A DNA stretch of 64,000 nucleotides from Bradyrhizobium sp. JYMT SZCCT0180 (GCF_018130165.1 NZ_JAFCLZ010000031.1:1-64000), one strand, 5' to 3'. Shown: positions 44,310 through 52,260, counted from the stretch's first letter. A program made the numbers and translations. The notes: generated by a model not told the origin, from the sequence alone.

Positions 44310-45476
44310 TCACGCAGGCTTGGTTGTGAACGCCGGAATGCGATTGCCAAGCCAAAGAAGCAGCGGGCAGGCGAGGATCATAGCGGCGCCGAAATCAAGA
44401 GCAGACGCTGCGCTACCGGCCCATTTGCCGATCGCGCCGGCAGCGGCGGGTCCGAGCATCATGCAGACATAGAAGACGGTAAAGAATAGACCCATGCCGA
44501 TCGCACGTGTTCCCGGCTGCAGCACCTTCGCCAGCAGACTCATGATTGGACCTGCCGGCAGCCCGGAAATAGCGCCAAGCGCCATGACGGTCGCTATCAC
44601 TGCGCCGCTGCGCGGCAATGCCAGTAACAGTGCACCGAAGGCGACACAGCTGACTACGATAATTTGCTGCGGACGTCGGAATCGGTCCGCAAGGAAGCCT
44701 CCGAGGGGAACGGTCACGGCCGAGATCCATAAGACTATGCTGATGGCCGAACCTGCGGCCGCAATCGACCATCCTTGCTCGACTAGCATCGATGGTCCGA
44801 AGCTAAAGATCATTGCGACTCCAATGTTGAAGAAGCCCCAGATCAGTCCCGCCGTGACGAGCGCCATGACGACAGCACGGCCGAGGTGCCGACTTGCAGG
44901 TTGGGACTGCACGGTATCCGGTGGCGCGCGGTAGCAGACCCCGAGCAGCAGCATGCAGCTGCCGATGAAGGCGGCTACGCCGAGGTGCACAGCGCTGACG
45001 CCAAGGCGTGTGCCGAGCAGCGGCAGCAGCAACAGCGACAGCGCGATGCCAACCGGCCAAGAATTGATAAAGATCGCCATTGCGGTTGCGGTTTCCTTTC
45101 CGGCGAACCAATCTGTCAACATCTTCGTCAGCACGACGCTCATTATCGCGGCGCCGGCGCCGGCGACCAGTCGGCCTGTGATCTGCAACGGCCACGACGG
45201 CGCCAATGCCATCAGCACGCCACCGGCGAGCATGAGGGCAAGCGCGCCGAGTACGGTTGCCTTGTCGCCGAACCGCTGACCGAAGGCGCCACCGGGCAGT
45301 GCCAGTGCAATTCCGGGGGCGTGGTAAAGGCCGATCAGGATGCCGACGTCAGCAATGCTGAATCCAAGTTCGCGTGAAAACAACGGCGCCACTGCACCAA
45401 GGCTCGAAAACTGTACAGCCATGGTGGCACGCACAATGAACAGAACGGTGAGAACGCCCCAGCGGTTATTCAACAT
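44310..45476 (-). CDS. Major facilitator superfamily transporter
   Basis: A 388-aa inner-membrane transporter with about 12 hydrophobic helices. The opening NRWGVLTVLFIVRATMAVQF, GILIGLYHAPGIALALPGG followed by GQRFGDK (the loop 2-3 motif) and the second-half motif GGFLADRFRRPQQ identify the MFS. It resembles the cyanate/nitrate-type CynX-NimT group in general design, but the substrate cannot be read. GAGG before ATG 45476 decides the start. It converges on the response regulator gene and forms no evident operon. Confidence 0.88.
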   Translation of the reverse strand: MLNNRWGVLTVLFIVRATMAVQFSSLGAVAPLFSRELGFSIADVGILIGLYHAPGIALALPGGAFGQRFGDKATVLGALALMLAGGVLMALAPSWPLQITGRLVAGAGAAIMSVVLTKMLTDWFAGKETATAMAIFINSWPVGIALSLLLLPLLGTRLGVSAVHLGVAAFIGSCMLLLGVCYRAPPDTVQSQPASRHLGRAVVMALVTAGLIWGFFNIGVAMIFSFGPSMLVEQGWSIAAAGSAISIVLWISAVTVPLGGFLADRFRRPQQIIVVSCVAFGALLLALPRSGAVIATVMALGAISGLPAGPIMSLLAKVLQPGTRAIGMGLFFTVFYVCMMLGPAAAGAIGKWAGSAASALDFGAAMILACPLLLWLGNRIPAFTTKPA

Positions 45477-45774
45477 GGCGCCCCTCGTGCAAGAACTGCG
45501 CGGTTCCCGAATTAAATCAAGACGCAACGTACCGCCTGTTCATCGGGATGATCAACGGCGCGAACATTGGCTGGCAACTAGGGCCGGCTTTGCGGGCGGC
45601 CCCGCTGGAGCCATCTTGGCTCGATCCTAAAATCTTGATTTCGGCGGGGTCTGTCCAATAGCGGACTCTCCGAACATGAAATTCATCGGCCCTCAGTGGC
45701 CTATTTTGGCCTGATTTGATTTGATGTTCACTTGTGCACTGCGCATAAGTTCCATGGCGGTATCGACACCGTCG

Positions 45775-45969
45775 ATGGAACACAAGGGCATCGAATATGG
45801 CATAGTCCACACAACCAGCCCGGATGGCTGGAGGTGGATCGTCTACCTGCCCGGCCGGCAACCAAAGACCGGCACCAGTAGCAGCCGGGAAATCGCGCTT
45901 GGTCTTGCTCAAGCGGCCATAGATAGAGCAGTTAAAGTGAAGCGCACGAAGCCAATTGCGAAGAAGTAA
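45775..45969 (+). CDS. Small conserved hypothetical protein
   Basis: A 64-aa protein: MEHKGIEYGIVHTTSPDGWR, WIVYLPGRQPKTGTSSSREI, ALGLAQAAIDRAVKVK. The strand-strand-helix pattern is seen in many short Bradyrhizobium proteins; the function is not known. It is followed at once by a GGCCGCC-type terminator. ATG 45775 is chosen because the conserved part begins there. Confidence 0.6.
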   Translation: MEHKGIEYGIVHTTSPDGWRWIVYLPGRQPKTGTSSSREIALGLAQAAIDRAVKVKRTKPIAKK

Positions 45970-45970
45970 G

Positions 45971-45993
45971 GCCGCCTCAGTTGGCGGCTTCTT
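45971..45993 (+). terminator. GCCGCC terminator hairpin
   Basis: GCCGCC, loop TCAGTT, GGCGGC, then TTCTTT. It starts 2 bases after the stop of the small gene at 45775 and shares its sequence with the hairpins at 46411 and 47436. Confidence 0.8.
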
Positions 45994-46163
45994 TGTTCTT
46001 GGGGAAGTACACTCAGTTGCACCGGCTCTTTCCCATAGTGCGGAGCCACTTTGTCTCGCAATTCCTTAATCGTTGAGCATGTTTTGCTCATGCCAATATA
46101 GGAACCAATCGATTGTCGATCCGATTGATTCATTGGGCGGGCTCCTAAAATCGGAGTTGCCAC

Positions 46164-46412
46164 ATGGCTCGCTTTTATTTTCATCTTCGTAAGATGGGCC
46201 AACTCGCGGCCGACGACGAGGGACTTGAATTACCAAACAAGTGGGCGGCCCTCCACGAAGCACAACAAGCCGCCCGTGAACTTCTCGCCGACGCGATCAA
46301 GTCGGGCAAAGACAAGGTTCCCGAAGCGTTCGTCATAGCGGATGAGCAAGGCCGAGAGATCGCCACACTACGACTAGAAGCCCTGCTGCCAGAACCGCTT
46401 AAACGAAAGTAA
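46164..46412 (+). CDS. DUF6894-like small protein
   Basis: An 82-aa protein: MARFYFHLRKMGQLAADDEG, LELPNKWAALHEAQQAARE, LLADAIKSG, then EAFVIADEQGREIATLRLEA. The YFHLR-x-G opening, D-x-EG-x-ELP and the A-x-x-EA helix are the marks of DUF6894, a short alphaproteobacterial family of unknown role. A terminator overlaps its stop. Confidence 0.72.
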   Translation: MARFYFHLRKMGQLAADDEGLELPNKWAALHEAQQAARELLADAIKSGKDKVPEAFVIADEQGREIATLRLEALLPEPLKRK

Positions 46413-46438
46413 GGCCGCCTACAGTTGGCGGCCTCTTT
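46411..46438 (+). terminator. GGCCGCC terminator hairpin
   Basis: AAGGCCGCC, loop TACAGTT, GGCGGCCTCTTTC. It begins at the stop codon of the DUF6894-like gene. Confidence 0.82.
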
Positions 46439-46459
46439 CATTCGTCGATGCAATCCATG

Positions 46460-46578
46460 TCGTCTATTGGCACTTTTGAGACATGCCTGCCTGTCCTGAG
46501 AATGTCCGTCTATTGGGGGTAGACCGGAAGTCACCGTGGTCCAGCGCAAGCGACGCGAATGACCCGAACGGACTTCCA
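46460..46578. repeat. Dispersed intergenic repeat, copy I
   Basis: TTGGCACTTTTGAGACATGC, GAATGTCCGTCTATTGG, GACCGGAAGTCACCGTGGTC and GACGCGAATGACCC: closely similar to copies C and H. No gene is supported from 46439 to 46845. Confidence 0.82.
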
Positions 46579-46845
46579 GCCAGCGATGGTCATGTTCCTG
46601 AACACGATCTGTTCCTACGGGCGGGGGGACTGGCCCCTTTTCATTCCCTTGCTAAGTTAATGCTCCCTTTTGATTTTTAGGGTGGCCCCTTTTGGCCCAC
46701 ACCAGAGCCGCGATCCTGCCGGGCTCTGTTCATACTCCGAAGGGGGTAAAGCGGTTCGTAGTTTGGAATTAGGCAAACGTAAGTCCACAACCGGACAGAC
46801 GGCCTGACGATTCGGTCCCTAGTGTCTTCTGTCTTGGGGACAGAG

Positions 46846-47025
46846 ATGAAAGAGTACCGCGCCTATTTGATCGACCGGGACGGCCATATTAAGCGCCGGG
46901 TTGATCTGGTCTGCGAAGCCGAAGAAGTCGCCGTCGGGCGCGCGAAGCTACTGGTTGATGGCCACGACGTTGAGCTGTGGCTAGGCACCGAGAAGATTGC
47001 CAACTTCCGGCGTCTCGACAGCTAG
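46846..47025 (+). CDS. 59-aa conserved microprotein, copy 2
   Basis: MKEYRAYLIDRDGHIKRRVD, LVCEAEEVAVGRAKLLVDGH, DVELWLGTEKIANF. Same family and same length as the proteins at 35099 and 51838; this copy is closest to the form I remember from other Bradyrhizobium. The function is unknown. The ATG at 46846 is set by the conserved YRAYLI opening. Confidence 0.7.
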   Translation: MKEYRAYLIDRDGHIKRRVDLVCEAEEVAVGRAKLLVDGHDVELWLGTEKIANFRRLDS

Positions 47026-47115
47026 GCCGTAGTTCTCCGACCGTGAACAGGTTCCATCCGGGAACGGAAGATCGCCTACCAAGTTGACCCCGGGGCAGCA
47101 TAAACGGGTGCTGTC

Positions 47116-47277
47116 ATGTGGGACGATCTGTTGGCGTTGGTGGTGAGTGCCGTCTTTATCCCGACCATCGTTGTGCTTGGCCTATTCCGGCTCGCGGCGT
47201 TAAAGCGGGCCAAGGATTTGCCGCCGGCTCAGGTCGATGAATGGGCCGCATCGCGTGAGCTACAGACCCCAAGGTAG
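47116..47277 (+). CDS. 53-aa membrane microprotein
   Basis: MWDDLLALVVSAVFIPTIVV, LGLFRLAALKRAKDLPPAQV and a polar tail. One N-terminal transmembrane span is followed by a basic, then acidic cytoplasmic segment. ATG 47116. The family is not recognised. It lies between two other microgenes on the same strand. Confidence 0.5.
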   Translation: MWDDLLALVVSAVFIPTIVVLGLFRLAALKRAKDLPPAQVDEWAASRELQTPR

Positions 47278-47308
47278 CGGCGAGAACTTAGCGTCTCATT
47301 CCGGAACA

Positions 47309-47437
47309 ATGCAGCGCCCGCGGCATAGTTACTTCATGGACAATCTGGACCAGCGCAAGGAAGAGGCCCTAGTCTATGTGTCGCTGAGCACAGCGACACT
47401 AATAGTGTGCCTCGCTGTCGTCCTTGCGCTGTATTAA
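47309..47437 (+). CDS. 42-aa tail-anchored membrane microprotein
   Basis: MQRPRHSYFMDNLDQRKEEA, then LVYVSLSTATLIVCLAVVLA and a two-residue end. A polar head and one C-terminal membrane span. GGAACA precedes ATG 47309; ATG 47336 (MDNLDQ) is an alternative. A terminator begins at the stop, which supports a real transcription unit. Confidence 0.5.
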   Translation: MQRPRHSYFMDNLDQRKEEALVYVSLSTATLIVCLAVVLALY

Positions 47438-47464
47438 AGGCCGCCTCAGTTGGCGGCTTTTTTA
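47436..47464 (+). terminator. GGCCGCC terminator hairpin
   Basis: AAAGGCCGCC, loop TCAGTT, GGCGGCTTTTTTATT. It starts at the stop of the 42-aa membrane microprotein and has the best T tract of this hairpin family. A decayed relative lies at about 47573-47606. Confidence 0.88.
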
Positions 47465-47645
47465 TTAAAAATTCGCGAGTGCGAGAATTGCAACGCTGAG
47501 ATGATGCCGCTCGGCAAGCTGCCAGCTTTTGGGATCAAACCCGGGTGCATCCGCATTGAATTGGAGACACACTAAAGCCTCCTTCGTTGGCGGCCACTTT
47601 CATTCGTTGTTTTGCTTGTCACCATCATAATCGGGGACATTGCCA

Positions 47646-47780
47646 ATGAGAACATTTTGGATTGTTGCCATTGCGGCTGGAGTTGCTTTTTTGATCGATT
47701 ACGAATTTTATAATGGCCACTACTGGCATCTGGTATCAACGATGCTGCGCCAAATTGGCCGTTCCTTTGGTTGGCGTTGA
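47646..47780 (+). CDS. 44-aa membrane microprotein
   Basis: MRTFWIVAIAAGVAFLIDYE, FYNGHYWHLVSTMLRQIGRS, then FGWR. A short membrane span is followed by an aromatic and basic segment. GGGGA lies 10 bases before ATG 47646. I recall similar short proteins with FLIDYEFYNGHYW in Bradyrhizobium. Function unknown. Confidence 0.58.
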   Translation: MRTFWIVAIAAGVAFLIDYEFYNGHYWHLVSTMLRQIGRSFGWR

Positions 47781-47859
47781 TGAATGGCGTAGTCTGTAAT
47801 GGTCGAACATCGAGCGCGAGGTCGTCCAGCCGATCATCACGCTAGATCCAGGCCGGGTT

Positions 47860-48190
47860 TGTATTCAGCCGGGCTGGCGCTTTCTTTGAACATGGCCCAT
47901 TGATTGAAGCGCAGGTGACCGCGTCAGTTGGTTTAGGCCAACAGATCAGCACCCGCTTCAGTGAACTTTCTTGATATGTATGTGAGCTGACGCACAGTGC
48001 TCGGTCGCGATTGGTCAGACAACGCGGTTTCCCGTGGATGGAGGGTTCAGCCATGACCGATTCTGCCAAGCGACGCATAACAGTTGATGTGATAATCCTA
48101 GCGGTGGGAGCGGCAATCTTGATCGTTTCTGCCTTTGTGGGCGTGCTATAACTGAAGGGGCGGCTTTTCGCGTTCTCAGGCAGCCGGCCC
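47860..48190. repeat. Segment duplicated from 16.55-16.89 kb
   Basis: Second copy of the segment at 16550-16890, same orientation, with substitutions and indels. It includes the 32-aa microgene at 48053. Confidence 0.85.
48053..48151 (+). CDS. 32-aa single-span membrane microprotein, copy 2
   Basis: MTDSAKRRITVDVIILAVGA and then AILIVSAFVGVL. The same length and same membrane span as the copy at 16738, with three amino-acid changes in the polar head and none in the hydrophobic part. GGATGGAGGG precedes the start. Conservation concentrated in the span suggests selection. Function unknown. Confidence 0.5.
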   Translation: MTDSAKRRITVDVIILAVGAAILIVSAFVGVL

Positions 48191-48222
48191 GCGCCTGTTC
48201 GAAGCTTGGCGCGTACACCGCG

Positions 48223-48555
48223 TCAGAGATCCTCTCTCAAGCCTTTGAAGAACGGGTGTCGAACCTTGCCTTCGGCAGATTTCGCCCGGTACTCAATTTC
48301 GGCCAGTAGCTCCGGCTCGACCCAGATTCCCCGATATGCGATGCGCTTGGAATAGGGCTGGGTTTTGCGGATCAGCGGCGTGAGACGTTGGCGCAACTCT
48401 GCCGCGGATGTCTTGTCGAAGCCATGGTCGACCTTACCAGCGTAGAGGAGGTCGTTGCCCTTGCGTCGACGAAGATAGATACCGTCCCAATCGTTACCGT
48501 CGAGCGCAAAGCCGGCAATCGTCAGCGTCTCGCGCTGGGGACGGGTTCGTGATGG
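48223..48555 (-). pseudogene. C-terminal fragment of ATP-dependent DNA ligase (LigD type)
   Basis: The open frame reads RETLTIAGFALDGNDWDGIY, LRRRKGNDLLYAGKVDHGFD, LTPLIRKTQPYSKRIAYRGI and ends KVRHPFFKGLREDL. This is the OB-fold C-terminal domain of LigD-type ATP-dependent ligases used in non-homologous end joining. The adenylation domain and start codon are absent, so it is a remnant left after duplication or insertion. Confidence 0.78.
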
Positions 48556-48645
48556 GCCTTTCGGCTCCGTCTCTCCTCATTTGCGGATTTCTGACCGAGC
48601 ACCGAGGTCAGGCCGCTTCGGCGAGCGAGGGGGACGCTTGGAAGG

Positions 48646-49155
48646 ATGTCGGAAAACTCATTAGAGAAAGCGCCGGCAACCACCCCGGACTCTGGCGCGG
48701 TCCCGAGAAGCGCCGCGCCTAATCCCGAAATACTGACCAGACTAGAGCGCGCCGGAGTGCCCGGCGACGTTATCCAAATGGTCAAGATGGAAGTGACGAG
48801 GCACACGGGGCCGCTTCCATCTGTCGAAACCTATGAAGGATACGAGCGCGTTTGTCCGGGGGCCGCTCGTGAGATTTTGGATATGGCTGTGCGCCAACAA
48901 GGGCACAACCACGAGATGGAGCGTTACGCCGCTCAAAGTGACTTTTGGCTACCGGTAATTGGGATCATTGCCGCTGTATTCACCATAGGCTTGATGTTCT
49001 CGGCAGGCATTTACCTCGCATTCAACGGCCACGAAAATCTTGCAATAGGAGTCCTGAGCGGGGCCGGTCTTGTCACGGTTGCTGGCGCTTTCCTGCGCGC
49101 GGAAAGTCAGAGGAGCCTGAAACTCCTGAACCTGCGCGGTCCGGCAAAAAACTGA
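48646..49155 (+). CDS. DUF2335 membrane protein
   Basis: A 169-aa protein: an N-terminal disordered part, then RHTGPLPSVETYEGYERVCP and GAAREILDMAVRQQGHNHEM. This HTGPLP plus PGAA-x-x-I-L motif marks DUF2335, and it leads into two membrane helices (about 101-122 and 126-146) and a basic tail. The function of the family is not known to me; it occurs on bacterial mobile regions. The gene stands alone. Confidence 0.8.
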   Translation: MSENSLEKAPATTPDSGAVPRSAAPNPEILTRLERAGVPGDVIQMVKMEVTRHTGPLPSVETYEGYERVCPGAAREILDMAVRQQGHNHEMERYAAQSDFWLPVIGIIAAVFTIGLMFSAGIYLAFNGHENLAIGVLSGAGLVTVAGAFLRAESQRSLKLLNLRGPAKN

Positions 49156-49379
49156 CGAGACGCGAAAGGCGCGAGCGCACCGCTCAAGCTCGAAAAAACA
49201 CAATCAACCGCTAGTCGGCAATATGCCGCTGCCAGTATCCGGTGAAGTCCACGGAGTTGTCGCGCTTCCGATTCAACCCCAAAAGCGGCACGTATAGCAA
49301 AGCGTGGATCATCCCGGCCAACAAGCCGGCGACGTCGCGATCATGATGTCGTTTTCCCGAAAGGGGCCTTCATCGACGA
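49156..49379. other. Spacer without a supported gene
   Basis: Nothing recognisable between the DUF2335 gene and the next small minus-strand gene. Confidence 0.4.
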
Positions 49380-49565
49380 TCATGCCCTCATGCGCGGCAA
49401 GACAAGGTTCAGTTTCTTCGCCTTGGCTTGGACGCCCATAAAAGATCTGCGAAGCTCTTTGCCTATGCTGCGGGCGTCTTTTCCGGCCTGAGCCATTGAA
49501 CGTAATGCAGCCAGTTCGGTTTCCGTCCAGCGGCGCGTTTTGTATGGCGCCCGCCGGGTTATCAT
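49380..49565 (-). CDS. Small Myb/SANT-like helix-turn-helix protein
   Basis: A 61-aa protein: YKTRRWTETELAALRSMAQA, GKDARSIGKELRRSFMGVQA and KAKKLNL. A Trp-led first helix, then a turn and recognition helix with a GVQAKAKKL ending, looks like GcrA/SANT-type DNA-binding domains. It overlaps the upstream gene (49562-49756) by 4 bases. At 51406 homologues of both proteins are fused into one. Confidence 0.62.
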   Translation of the reverse strand: MITRRAPYKTRRWTETELAALRSMAQAGKDARSIGKELRRSFMGVQAKAKKLNLVLPRMRA

Positions 49566-49756
49566 TTGTTCTTCGCCTTCAGCCCACCGGCCGGATCGGC
49601 TCGCGATTTGCCGTCTAGCCAATCCTGCTCTTCTGCCAGCGCTCGCCAGGCAGCTTCCATTCTCTTAAAGCGTTTCTTTTTTGGTTCAGTTTCAGCCGCT
49701 TCCGCCATCACAGCGCAGTTGTCAGCATTTGCGCGATATTGGTCTGCTGTCTTCAT
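49562..49756 (-). CDS. Small helical protein, split form
   Basis: A 64-aa protein: MKTADQYRANADNCAVMAEA, AETEPKKKRFKRMEAAWRAL, AEEQDWLDG. It is a two-helix charged protein typical of short Bradyrhizobium ORFs (an A-x-x-Y-R-x-x-A opening). It is 4-base coupled to the HTH protein downstream. It is nearly the same as the first 52 residues of the protein at 51406. Confidence 0.65.
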   Translation of the reverse strand: MKTADQYRANADNCAVMAEAAETEPKKKRFKRMEAAWRALAEEQDWLDGKSRADPAGGLKAKNK

Positions 49757-50110
49757 CGCGTCACCGGCGTAAATTTGTACGGCACGGTGTCAAGCTAACG
49801 CAACCCGAGCGCGCGCGAAAGCCCCGAGGGGCTTGGCAAATCGCTTGCTCAGATTATCGGGTTCCGAACCCCACTTTGCGAATTTCGGGAAAAAGCGGCA
49901 ATGGGCCGGCTTGATTGATCTAAGTCAAAGATTACGGATTCTTGTGGGATCAGCATTCCGAGCATGCCCCAGGACCGAGATTGGATCGACATCGCTGGAT
50001 ATGCCTCGCTGGCGCTGGCCGGAGTGGCGCTCGTTGTGATTATTGTGTCCTTGTCCTAGCACATCAGGGTGCCCGAAAGCCGCCCCGAGGGGGCTTGGCA
50101 AATCGCTGGA

Positions 50111-50362
50111 TCAGGGTTTGGGCTTCGCCTTCAGTACAACAGGGGCGCGCATTGCTGCCTTTCCCAACTCGGTCAATCGGATCTCGGTTCGCGGTTTCAT
50201 TCCGCGAAGTTCTATCCAACCATGGCCCCGTATCCGATCGAGCATACCAGGGCCAGCCGGCACAGGTAGGTGAGCCACCACCTTCCATTCAGTCAAACTG
50301 AGATACTGCATCACCGCGCGTTGGCTCATGTTGGCGGCGAGTATTGGAGTATCCCGGGTCAT
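50111..50362 (-). CDS. Small hypothetical protein
   Basis: An 83-aa frame with MSQRAVMQYLSLTEWKVVAH, LDRIRGHGWIELRG and EIRLTELGKAAM, which reads like a compact winged-helix (two helices, then a hairpin ending in LT-x-x-G). The tail KAKPKP is shared with the protein at 52012. The start is uncertain between 50362 and 50329. Function unknown. Confidence 0.48.
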   Translation of the reverse strand: MTRDTPILAANMSQRAVMQYLSLTEWKVVAHLPVPAGPGMLDRIRGHGWIELRGMKPRTEIRLTELGKAAMRAPVVLKAKPKP

Positions 50363-50407
50363 TTACTTGTGCTTTTAAGGCCGAGTCTCAACAAGCCGGC
50401 CGATGCG

Positions 50408-50614
50408 TTACCGGGAGATCGGGGTGATAAAATCTCTGTGCAGGCAACTCGGTCTTTCAGCGCCATCGAACAACACGGTGACGCCCGTATTGCGATGGGA
50501 AACCTCGACAACGATCCCTGTCTTGCCGGCCAGGGTTCGCAATCGAGTGGCTCCGAGTTCGCTCATCTTGAAGCGAGCGCCGACGGCAAGTCTAAATTCT
50601 TGCACCTCACTCAC
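50408..50614 (-). CDS. Small conserved KOW-like protein
   Basis: A 68-aa protein from GTG 50614 (GGGG 7 bases upstream): VQEFRLAVGARFKMSELGAT, LAGKTGIVVEVSHRNTGVTV, LFDGAERPSCLHRDFI. The short beta-barrel pattern with G-K-x-G-x-V-V recalls KOW/SH3-like domains. Similar short proteins are familiar from Bradyrhizobium. Function unknown. Confidence 0.62.
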   Translation of the reverse strand: MSEVQEFRLAVGARFKMSELGATRLRTLAGKTGIVVEVSHRNTGVTVLFDGAERPSCLHRDFITPISR

Positions 50615-50685
50615 AATTTTACCCCATGACAAAAGCATTACAATTAAAATGACTTTTTGAACCTAGAATGACATTCGCCCGAAAT

Positions 50686-50715
50686 AAAAAGGCCGCCAAG
50701 TGAGGCGGCCTTACG
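50686..50715 (-). terminator. GGCCGCC terminator hairpin
   Basis: Read on the minus strand: TAAGGCCGCC, loop TCACTT, GGCGGCCTTTTTATT. It closes the small gene at 50711, whose stop lies within it. Confidence 0.85.
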
Positions 50716-50905
50716 AGCGATTGGAGCTAGTGGATAACAGGAACTGGCTCATATCAAGCGCCGTTTCAATCTGGCGAAGCTTCTGGACTAATCCGTCGCG
50801 CTCGCTGCATGGCGCAAGCGTCTCCACATCGGGCCGGACCCGTCGAGCTAAATCGATCAGGCGTTCTTCAAGCGTCGTGCTGTGGCTGAAACGGCGGCGC
50901 TGCAT
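50711..50905 (-). CDS. Small conserved helical protein
   Basis: A 64-aa protein: MQRRRFSHSTTLEERLIDLA, RRVRPDVETLAPCSERDGLV, QKLRQIETALDMSQFLLS. The MQRRRF opening, SLEERL-like helix and late A-x-x-M-S-x-x-L are those of a very common Bradyrhizobium microprotein of unknown role. It is followed by an intrinsic terminator. Confidence 0.7.
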   Translation of the reverse strand: MQRRRFSHSTTLEERLIDLARRVRPDVETLAPCSERDGLVQKLRQIETALDMSQFLLSTSSNRS

Positions 50906-50908
50906 AGT

Positions 50909-51154
50909 TCACTCCGGGGCTTTGAGGTTGCTGTATTGCCAGCCCGACTTATCCGACATCGGATCACGAGCTGCAGTGCGCGTTATCGTGTGATGGCAAT
51001 TGGCGCACTCAAAGGTCCGGCTGTCGTAGCCCTCAGACGCTGGACTGATCATGGTCAGCATCATTCGTTTGGAACATTGGGGGCAGCGGGGCCGCTGAAT
51101 TGGGATCAGCGACGGTTCTGGACGAGCATGAGGTTGGGGCATGTGATGCATCAT
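50909..51154 (-). CDS. Small zinc-ribbon protein
   Basis: An 81-aa protein with SLIPIQRPRCPQCSKRMMLT, then RTFECANCHHTITR and GWQYSNLKAPE. CPQC and CANC, 26 residues apart, form a four-cysteine zinc ribbon. It lies 3 bases upstream of the start of the 64-aa gene (50905) and is therefore cotranscribed with it. It is a familiar short Bradyrhizobium protein of unknown role. Confidence 0.68.
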   Translation of the reverse strand: MMHHMPQPHARPEPSLIPIQRPRCPQCSKRMMLTMISPASEGYDSRTFECANCHHTITRTAARDPMSDKSGWQYSNLKAPE

Positions 51155-51405
51155 CCCTTTTGGTCGGGCGGGAGCGCAACACACTCTCAGTCACCGATGG
51201 AAGCCGAAGGCCGAGCGGTGATCGGGATAATCTGGCATGTCCGGTAGCCGACGCAGTGGTCAATATTGCTCACACCTGCAAATTAATGATGGAACTGGAC
51301 CCCACCGTTTGGTGTGCATCGGCAGTCCCGATTGGCCGGCGATTCGTGCCAACCTGAAGTCGCTGCACTACGATCGAACTGATCTCGGCCGGCCCACGGG
51401 GCGGC

Positions 51406-51738
51406 TCATCTGTTGCCGAACCTCAGCCCTAACTTATAGGCGTGCCCTAAAACAGCAGCTTGTGTTCGTTTCAACTTCTTCGCTATCTGCGCGGAGTTTT
51501 GACCGGCATTCATGGCATCTCGAAGTTGCTCCTCTTCCAGAGCAGTCCACGCAAGGTAGATTTCCTGGCGCAGCCCCTCGGCCGGCGATTTGCCGTCTAG
51601 CCAATCCTGCTCTTCTGCCAGCGCCCGCCAGGCAGCTTCCATTCGCTTAAAGCGATTTTTGTTCGGTTCGGTTTCAGCCGCTTCCGCCATCATAGCGCAG
51701 TTGTCAGCATTTGCGCGATATTGGTCGGCTGTCGTCAT
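51406..51738 (-). CDS. Fused small helical/HTH protein
   Basis: A 110-aa protein. Residues 1-52 (MTTADQYRANADNCAMMAEA, MEAAWRALAEEQDWLDG) match the split protein at 49562. Residues 60-110 (AWTALEEEQLRDAMNAGQNS, AQIAKKLKRTQAAVLGHAYK) align with the Myb/SANT-like HTH at 49380. The two genes that are separate there are one here. DNA-binding by the second half is inferred. GAGG-type terminator sequence (AAGCCGCCCCGAGGGGCTT) lies upstream at about 51797-51817. Confidence 0.65.
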   Translation of the reverse strand: MTTADQYRANADNCAMMAEAAETEPNKNRFKRMEAAWRALAEEQDWLDGKSPAEGLRQEIYLAWTALEEEQLRDAMNAGQNSAQIAKKLKRTQAAVLGHAYKLGLRFGNR

Positions 51739-51837
51739 CCCGTCACCCCGGCCTGAATTGTGCGAAACGGAAGCTAACGCAACCCGAGGGCGCGCGAAAG
51801 CCGCCCCGAGGGGCTTTAAGCATCGGCGCCCCAGGGG

Positions 51838-52005
51838 TCAGGTAGAGCGGCCTATCCGGCGCGGCCCATCCCAAAGCTCGACCGGCCCGTCTGCAACAAT
51901 AGCCTTGGCGCGCTCGATCGCCTCGGCTTCATCGGCGCAGTAAAGCTCGATCGAACTGACGACACCACCCTCGAACGTCAGTATGAAGGCCAAGTATCGT
52001 TTCAT
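51838..52005 (-). CDS. 55-aa conserved microprotein, copy 3
   Basis: MKRYLAFILTFEGGVVSSIE, LYCADEAEAIERAKAIVADG, PVELWDGPRRIGRST. The third member of the family at 35099 and 46846: same strand-helix-strand order, E-x-x-x-ERAK helix and VELWDG turn. It is more diverged in the first strand. ATG 52005. Function unknown. Confidence 0.65.
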   Translation of the reverse strand: MKRYLAFILTFEGGVVSSIELYCADEAEAIERAKAIVADGPVELWDGPRRIGRST

Positions 52006-52011
52006 GCTGAA

Positions 52012-52260
52012 TCAGGGTTTGGGCTTCGCCTTCGGCCCGCTCTCCGGCACGATCGCAAAACCTCGCTCTATGGCGGCTTTGAAGACGTCCTTCAGGCCAG
52101 GCTCCGCCATGACCTCGTCGGCTGCGCTAAAAGGTACAATTTCCTGCCAGCGAGATCGAGGCCTCGCGTCAGGAAGTGCGGACTCCGATCGCCCGATGTC
52201 ATCGTGCAGTACCCTGTTCCGGACGCGCTTGTGTTTCAAAGTGCTTAACGACCGATCCAT
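52012..52260 (-). CDS. Small hypothetical protein
   Basis: An 82-aa frame: SRWQEIVPFSAADEVMAEPG, LKDVFKAAIERGFAIVPESG, ending KAKPKP. The family is not recognised. The last six residues match the protein at 50111. It ends 6 bases before the start of copy 3, so cotranscription is likely. Confidence 0.45.
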   Translation of the reverse strand: MDRSLSTLKHKRVRNRVLHDDIGRSESALPDARPRSRWQEIVPFSAADEVMAEPGLKDVFKAAIERGFAIVPESGPKAKPKP

